DNA of 10,574 bases from an uncultured Oscillospiraceae bacterium (GTDB lineage Bacteria > Bacillota > Clostridia > Oscillospirales > Oscillospiraceae), in NCBI GenBank assembly GCA_934573945.1, contig CAKTMQ010000047.1, positions 1 through 10,574 on the forward strand, given 5' to 3'. The notes below the pieces were generated by a model. It was not told the origin of the DNA. It saw nothing but the letters and a program-made list of their open reading frames with translations, and ran no database searches. The position numbers and the translations under genes are program-made. This document shows positions 6,809 through 10,574 of the stretch, piece by piece (within the stretch, counting starts at the first letter, position 1; every line of letters starts with the position of its first letter).

Positions 6809-6824
6809 GGGATTCCGCTACAAT
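6796..6824 (+). promoter_or_regulatory. Promoter of the Smr-nitrilase unit
   Basis: TTGAAA (6796-6801) and TACAAT (6819-6824) at the ideal 17 bp spacing. Transcription would start near 6831, leaving about 18 nt before the ATG at 6849, just enough to include the ribosome binding site (GAGGTGG). Confidence 0.75.
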
Positions 6825-6848
6825 AGAGGGGAGAAATGAGGTGGCGGT

Positions 6849-7088
6849 ATGACAACAGCCGGTGTGCTGGAGATCGATCTACACGGCAAAAATGCCTATC
6901 AGGCCAGAGTGGCCATCGACGCGGCGCTGCGCCGCGCCAGAGCCGGAACGTACCGGCTGCGGATCATTCACGGGTATCAGGGCGGCACGGTGCTGCGGGA
7001 CATGGTGCGGCAGGAGTATGCCGGACGTGTGCTGCGGGTGGTGCCGCTGGATCAGGGACGCACCGATCTGGTGCTGCGGGAGTTTTGA
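6849..7088 (+). CDS. Stand-alone Smr domain protein
   Basis: This 79-residue protein consists of little more than one Smr (small MutS-related) domain. The two hallmark motifs are present: IDLHGKNAYQA (DLHG, residues 10-13) near the N-terminus and IIHGYQGGTVLR (39-50), corresponding to the HGxGxG motif of the family with Tyr-Gln in place of the more usual Lys-Gly. Smr domains elsewhere have endonuclease activity on DNA or RNA, and recent work links several to ribosome rescue; the role here is open. The ATG has GAGGTGG 4-5 bases upstream. The stop is separated by a single base from the next gene's ATG, so the two are almost surely one transcript and probably translationally coupled. Confidence 0.88.
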   Translation: MTTAGVLEIDLHGKNAYQARVAIDAALRRARAGTYRLRIIHGYQGGTVLRDMVRQEYAGRVLRVVPLDQGRTDLVLREF

Positions 7089-7089
7089 G

Positions 7090-7905
7090 ATGAATTTGAA
7101 AATTGCACAGATACAGATGTCCGTTACGGCGGACAGGGAGGCCAATCTCCGCCGCGCCTGTGACATGGTGCGGCAGGCGGGCGCGGTGGACATGGCGGTG
7201 CTGCCGGAGATGTTCTGCTGCCCCTATGACAACAGCTGCTTTGCGCCCTACGGTGAGCCGGAGGGCGGCGCGGCGTACCAGACCCTCAGCGCCTTGGCGC
7301 GGGAGCGGGGGATCTGGCTGGTGGGCGGCACCATGCCGGAGCTGGCGGAGGGACGGGTGTACAACACCTGCTATGTGTTCGACCCTGCCGGGAGGTGCGT
7401 GGCCAAGCACCGGAAGATGCACCTGTTTGACATCGATGTGGCCGGCGGTCAGCGGTTCATGGAGTCGGAGACGCTGTCGGCGGGCGACACCGTCACCACC
7501 TTTGACACCCCCTGGGGCGTGATGGGCGTGTGCGTGTGCTTTGACTTCCGGTTTGAGGAGCTGGCGCGGCTGATGACCCTGTCCGGCGCACGGGTGCTGG
7601 TGGTGCCGGCGGCCTTCAACATGACCACCGGCCCCGCCCACTGGGAGCTGCTGTTCCGGCAGCGGGCGGTGGACAACCAGTGCTTCACCGTGGGCACGTC
7701 ACCGGCGCGGGACACCGCGGCGGGCTATGTGGCCTGGGGACACTCCATCGTCTGCGACCCCTGGGGCACGGTGGTGCACCAGTGCGACGAGAAGGAGCAG
7801 ACAGCTGTCACCACGCTGGAGCTGGCGCGGGTGGACGCAGTGCGCAGCCAGCTGCCCATCCTGTCCGCACGGCGGACGGATGTCTACGAAATTCACAAAA
7901 AATGA
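7090..7905 (+). CDS. Carbon-nitrogen hydrolase, omega-amidase (Nit2) type
   Basis: This 271-residue nitrilase-superfamily enzyme has the complete Glu-Lys-Cys triad: E40 (VLPEMF), K109 (KHRKMHLFDID) and C150 (VCVCFDFRFEELA). The segments around the triad closely follow omega-amidase/Nit2: HLFDIDVAGGQRF, AAFNMTTGPAHWELL, RQRAVDNQ and YVAWGHSIV. Omega-amidases hydrolyse 2-oxoglutaramate and 2-oxosuccinamate, the products left when glutamine or asparagine acts as amino donor in transamination, to the 2-oxo acid and ammonia. The next gene encodes an aminotransferase, which fits this role (inference). It starts one base after the Smr stop (TGA-G-ATG), with GGGAG about 8 bases before. The last codons run into the promoter of the next gene. 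Confidence 0.92.
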   Translation: MNLKIAQIQMSVTADREANLRRACDMVRQAGAVDMAVLPEMFCCPYDNSCFAPYGEPEGGAAYQTLSALARERGIWLVGGTMPELAEGRVYNTCYVFDPAGRCVAKHRKMHLFDIDVAGGQRFMESETLSAGDTVTTFDTPWGVMGVCVCFDFRFEELARLMTLSGARVLVVPAAFNMTTGPAHWELLFRQRAVDNQCFTVGTSPARDTAAGYVAWGHSIVCDPWGTVVHQCDEKEQTAVTTLELARVDAVRSQLPILSARRTDVYEIHKK

Positions 7906-7934
7906 TTGCACTTTTTGTGCAGGTGGTGTATAAT
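7906..7934 (+). promoter_or_regulatory. Promoter of the aminotransferase gene
   Basis: TTGCAC (7906-7911) and a consensus TATAAT (7929-7934) at 17 bp spacing, beginning right after the nitrilase stop codon. Two small inverted repeats overlap the -35: TGCAC/GTGCA (7907-7911/7917-7921) and CACAAAAA/TTTTTGTG (7894-7901/7912-7919). These could be an operator or a weak attenuating stem; no terminator for the upstream gene is seen. Confidence 0.85.
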
Positions 7935-7978
7935 TCCGGGCAACTGAAACAACGATAAACCGAGAAGGAGGCATTTGG

Positions 7979-9253
7979 ATGAAACAGTATAACAAGATGA
8001 CGCCGGCCGAGCGGCAGGCGGAGTACGCTGCCGTGAAGGCGGCCTATGAGCAGCAGAAGGCGCTGGGGCTGCAGCTGAATATGGCGCGGGGCAAGCCCGG
8101 CCGGGATCAGCTGGATCTGGTGACGGATATTTTCAGCGTGCTGGTGAAGCCGGAGGACTTTGTCTCCGACGGCATCGAGACCCGCAACTACGGCGAGGTG
8201 GCAGGCATCCCCGCCGCCAAGGAGCTGTTTGCCGATATTCTGGGCTGCCGCGCCAGTCAGGTGTTCGTGGGCGGCAACGCCAGCCTGCAGCTGATGTATG
8301 ACGCCGTGTCCAAGGCATTTACCCACGGCCTGCTCCACAGCGAGAAGCCCTGGAGCAAGCTGGACAAGGTGAAGTGGATCTGCCCCGCCCCCGGCTATGA
8401 CCGGCATTTCAAGGTCACACAGTCCTTCGGCGTGGAGATGATCACCGTGCCCATGACCGCTGAGGGTCCCGATATGGACATGGTGGAGGAGCTGGTGAAG
8501 GATCCGGCGGTGAAGGGTATGTGGAACGTGCCCAAGTACTCCAACCCCGAGGGCGTGATCTACAGCGCGGACACCGTGCGCCGTCTGGCCTCCATGAAGC
8601 CCGCCGCGCCGGACTTCATGCTGATGTGGGACAACGCCTACTGCATCCATGAGTTCGACTGCGAATTCATGCCCTTCCCCGACATCATCAGCCTGTGCGC
8701 CGAGCACGGCAACGCCGACATGGTCTATGAGTTCGCCTCCACCAGCAAGGTGACCTTCCCCGGCGCGGGCGTGGGCGTGATGGCCTCCAGCGAGGACAAC
8801 ATCGCCTACTTTACCAAGCTCATCAACATCCAGACCATCGGCTTCGACAAGATCAACCAGCTGCGCCATGTGCGCTTCCTCAAGGACAGAGAGCACACGC
8901 TGGCGCTGATGAAGAAGCACGCCGCTATTCTGGCGCCCAAGTTCCACGCGGTGCTGGATGCGCTGGATCGTGACATCGCCCCGCTGGGCATCGCGGCCTA
9001 CAAGCGCCCCGTGGGCGGCTATTTCATCAGTCTGGACGCCATGCCGGGCTGCGCCAAGCGGACGCTGGCACTGTGCAAGGAGGCGGGCGTCACCATGACC
9101 GGCGCCGGCGCTACCTTCCCCTACGGTGTGGATCCCCAGGACAGCAACATCCGCATTGCCCCCTCCTTCCCGCCGGTGGCGGAGCTGGAGCAGGCCATCG
9201 CCATCTTCTGCAACTGCCTGAAGCTGGCGGCGCTGGAAAAGCTGGGTGTGTAA
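7979..9253 (+). CDS. PLP-dependent aminotransferase (AspT-like, PF12897 type)
   Basis: This 424-residue fold-type I aminotransferase resembles the aspartate aminotransferase group typified by Corynebacterium AspT (PF12897 family). Visible features are the substrate-side loop MARGKPGRDQLDL (about 36-48), YGEVAGIPAAKELF, cofactor-phosphate loop VGGNASLQLMYD, PKYSNPEG (the NPxG motif), DNAYCIHEFD with the PLP-ring Asp and Tyr, the Schiff-base lysine K257 in STSKVTFPGAG, and C-terminal R392 in NIRIAPSFPP, which should bind the substrate carboxylate. It would move an amino group between an amino acid and a 2-oxo acid; aspartate/2-oxoglutarate is the family default, not shown here. The ATG at 7979 has an ideal AAGGAGG 7 bases upstream, its own consensus promoter and its own terminator: a strongly expressed single-gene unit. 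The omega-amidase next door may share its metabolites. Confidence 0.93.
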   Translation: MKQYNKMTPAERQAEYAAVKAAYEQQKALGLQLNMARGKPGRDQLDLVTDIFSVLVKPEDFVSDGIETRNYGEVAGIPAAKELFADILGCRASQVFVGGNASLQLMYDAVSKAFTHGLLHSEKPWSKLDKVKWICPAPGYDRHFKVTQSFGVEMITVPMTAEGPDMDMVEELVKDPAVKGMWNVPKYSNPEGVIYSADTVRRLASMKPAAPDFMLMWDNAYCIHEFDCEFMPFPDIISLCAEHGNADMVYEFASTSKVTFPGAGVGVMASSEDNIAYFTKLINIQTIGFDKINQLRHVRFLKDREHTLALMKKHAAILAPKFHAVLDALDRDIAPLGIAAYKRPVGGYFISLDAMPGCAKRTLALCKEAGVTMTGAGATFPYGVDPQDSNIRIAPSFPPVAELEQAIAIFCNCLKLAALEKLGV

Positions 9254-9270
9254 GTTTTTCTGATACAGCC

Positions 9271-9301
9271 AATACGGCCACCGAAAGGTGGCCGTATTTT
9301 A
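9271..9301 (+). terminator. Rho-independent terminator of the aminotransferase gene
   Basis: AATACGGCCACC (9271-9282) pairs perfectly with 9287-9298 around a GAAA tetraloop, with a T-run at 9297-9300. It ends about 28 bases before the ATG of the next gene, so that gene needs readthrough or a promoter I do not see. Confidence 0.9.
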
Positions 9302-9325
9302 TCCGGAGGAAAGGAAGGCGCGGAA

Positions 9326-10327
9326 ATGTATCAAAGAAAGAAACTGACGGCGATGCTGCTGGCACTGGTGATGCTGCTGTGCGCCTGCGGGCAGACAACG
9401 CCGGAGATGCCGGAAGTACCGGATGCCGTGGAGGAGCCCTACGTTTTCACGCTGGACTACCACCGCTGCGCGCCGCTGGTGGAGCGGCGGCTGGGCAGCG
9501 ATCTGACGGCAGCGGCGGGGCTGGTGGTCGATGCCTTTCTGGCGGGGGAGACGTCGGTGACGCTGCCGGAGGGGGACTACAGCGGCAGCACGGGCAATGA
9601 CCTGGGCTACGCCCTGAACAGTATGTGCCCGGCCTTTGGCGCGGTGACGGACTACGACGATGAGCACTTTGACAGGAACACCCGCACCGTGTCCTGGTCG
9701 TATACCCGGACGCCGGAGGAGGTGCGGGAGGTGCTGGACACGCTGGCGGAGACCACCGCGTCGTACATGAGCGCACTGCGGGCGGGAGACGGCGAGACAG
9801 CCCGGGCGCTGGTGCTGTATCAGGCGCTGACCGACAGCGCCGCCTACGACTACGACGTCTCCGACGTCTTTGACGACGATCCTGACGCCTATCGGTTCCG
9901 CACCAGCAGCTACGCGGCGCTGGCGCTGCACAGCGGCATCTGCTTTTCCTTTGCCCAGGCGCTGGCGTTCCTCTATACCCAGGCGGGGCTGGACTGCGCC
10001 GCCGTGATGGGTGACAGCGACAGCGCGGGGCTGCATATGTGGCTGCTGGCCGCCGTTGACGGCAAGTGGTATTACTTCGACCCCACCTGGGACGTGGGCA
10101 GCGGCTGGCAGTACTTCGGCATCACGGCGGAGGATCGCGCCACATGGGCGGGCGGCTTTACCGACGTGTCGCTGGTGGGACGGCCGGTGACGGACTTCGC
10201 TTCCCCTGACGACGGGCGGTTCGGCGGCGTCAATGGCCGCAGCTGGATGTCCATGACCCTTGACCGGCAGACCGGACAGGCCGTGTTTACCGGCGTGGAG
10301 GGGGAGGAGACCCGCCTGCCGCTGTGA
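9326..10327 (+). CDS. Lipoprotein with transglutaminase-like domain
   Basis: This 333-residue exported protein starts with a basic, hydrophobic signal (MYQRKKLTAMLLALVMLL) ending in the lipobox LCAC, so it should be lipid-anchored at C21 on the outer face of the membrane. An acidic, proline-containing linker follows. The region from about residue 170 to 265 looks like a transglutaminase-like cysteine protease fold: HSGICFSFAQAL (C206), LHMWLLAAVDGKWYYFDPTWD (H237 and D252). These give the Cys-His-Asp triad in the expected order and spacing. Such domains act as proteases, peptidases or amide-bond enzymes, often on peptides or the cell wall; the substrate is unknown. The segment between (about 35-165) is not recognised. 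The ATG is preceded by AAGGAAGG at about 8 bases. It stands alone: terminator before it, hairpin and repeat after it. Confidence 0.85.
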   Translation: MYQRKKLTAMLLALVMLLCACGQTTPEMPEVPDAVEEPYVFTLDYHRCAPLVERRLGSDLTAAAGLVVDAFLAGETSVTLPEGDYSGSTGNDLGYALNSMCPAFGAVTDYDDEHFDRNTRTVSWSYTRTPEEVREVLDTLAETTASYMSALRAGDGETARALVLYQALTDSAAYDYDVSDVFDDDPDAYRFRTSSYAALALHSGICFSFAQALAFLYTQAGLDCAAVMGDSDSAGLHMWLLAAVDGKWYYFDPTWDVGSGWQYFGITAEDRATWAGGFTDVSLVGRPVTDFASPDDGRFGGVNGRSWMSMTLDRQTGQAVFTGVEGEETRLPL

Positions 10328-10387
10328 GCTTCTGCGCGGAAAAGGCTGTGCGCACCGGCCTGCAATGACAGATCTTTTGGCAGACAG

Positions 10388-10418
10388 AAGGATCCCCCAG
10401 CGGAGCCGGGGGATCCTT
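10388..10418 (+). terminator. Terminator-like hairpin after the lipoprotein gene
   Basis: AAGGATCCCCC (10388-10398) pairs perfectly with 10408-10418 (11 bp, 9-nt loop), about 60 bases past the stop. No T-run follows on either strand, so transcription may continue into the structured repeat that begins 7 bases later. The 60 bases between stop and hairpin hold nothing recognisable. Confidence 0.6.
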
Positions 10419-10424
10419 ACAGCG

Positions 10425-10574
10425 TGTCAAAAAAGCTTCGCAGAATTCGCCGTCTGTTATGGCGGCGAACAAGTTGAATCATTTTTTGCCGCGACATGTG
10501 CGTGGCAAAAAATACTTTGCGCGGAGAGAGTGTTTTTTCCGCTCATTTATGGGCGGAAAAACGCGGGTCGGAGC
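10425..10574 (+). repeat. Three-hairpin interspersed repeat, copy 2 (reaches window end)
   Basis: Counterpart of 701-850, inverted relative to it, in the same sense as the lipoprotein gene it follows. The order is TGTCAAAAAAG and TTCGCAGA; hairpin A 10446-10454/10461-10469; hairpin B 10482-10493/10501-10512; the 21-nt block 10514-10534, whose centre is CGGAGAGAG; hairpin C 10534-10545/10550-10561; and GCGGGTCGGAGC at 10563-10574. Each stem has one G-T pair on this strand (10453/10462, 10491/10503, 10543/10552) and no other mismatch. The window ends here, so the element may extend further. Confidence 0.8.

Overview
The window is GC-rich, densely coded DNA with AGGAGG-type ribosome binding sites, sigma-A-type promoters and short Rho-independent terminators. 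Together with a class-2 OMP-decarboxylase relative, a YgiQ radical SAM protein and a GlnQ-type ABC ATPase, this suggests a chromosomal segment of a high-GC gut Clostridia (Oscillospiraceae-like). That placement is inference from gene style, not from a marker gene. I see no tRNA, rRNA, CRISPR array, transposase or phage gene.

Layout. 1-603: 3' part of a polar amino-acid ABC transporter ATPase (+). 604-918: a gene-free stretch between convergent genes, holding two terminator hairpins, a 150-nt structured repeat (701-850) and a third hairpin nearly identical to the first. 919-1347: small two-helix membrane protein with a zinc ribbon (-). 1348-1636: divergent control region with a promoter on each strand, an 18-bp perfect palindrome and an AT-rich inverted repeat. 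1637-5390: a tightly overlapping three-gene operon (+): an OMP-decarboxylase-fold protein that has lost its catalytic residues, a histidine phosphatase fused to a GNAT acetyltransferase, and a YgiQ radical SAM protein. It ends in a strong terminator shared with the convergent pair. 5441-6748: endonuclease IV (nfo) preceded by a YfcE-type metallophosphoesterase (-). From an interleaved divergent promoter pair at 6779-6824, a (+) unit begins: a stand-alone Smr domain protein and an omega-amidase-like nitrilase. It is followed by a separately promoted aspartate-aminotransferase-like PLP enzyme with its own terminator. 9326-10327: a lipoprotein with a transglutaminase-like C/H/D triad (+). 10328-10574: a hairpin and a second copy of the structured repeat, cut by the window end.

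Functional links. The omega-amidase and the aminotransferase fit known transaminase/omega-amidase pairing, in which 2-oxo acid amides made by glutamine-dependent transamination are hydrolysed. Endonuclease IV is a base-excision repair enzyme. The three-gene operon has no pathway I can name.

The most interesting item is the repeat at 701-850 and 10425-10574. Both copies are 150 nt, lie just beyond the 3' end of a gene in the same relative orientation, share several conserved blocks, and have three hairpins whose arm sequences differ between copies while pairing is kept. All five non-Watson-Crick stem pairs are G-U on the same (gene-sense) strand. This pattern points to a structured RNA or a selected palindromic repeat family that I cannot match to a described class.
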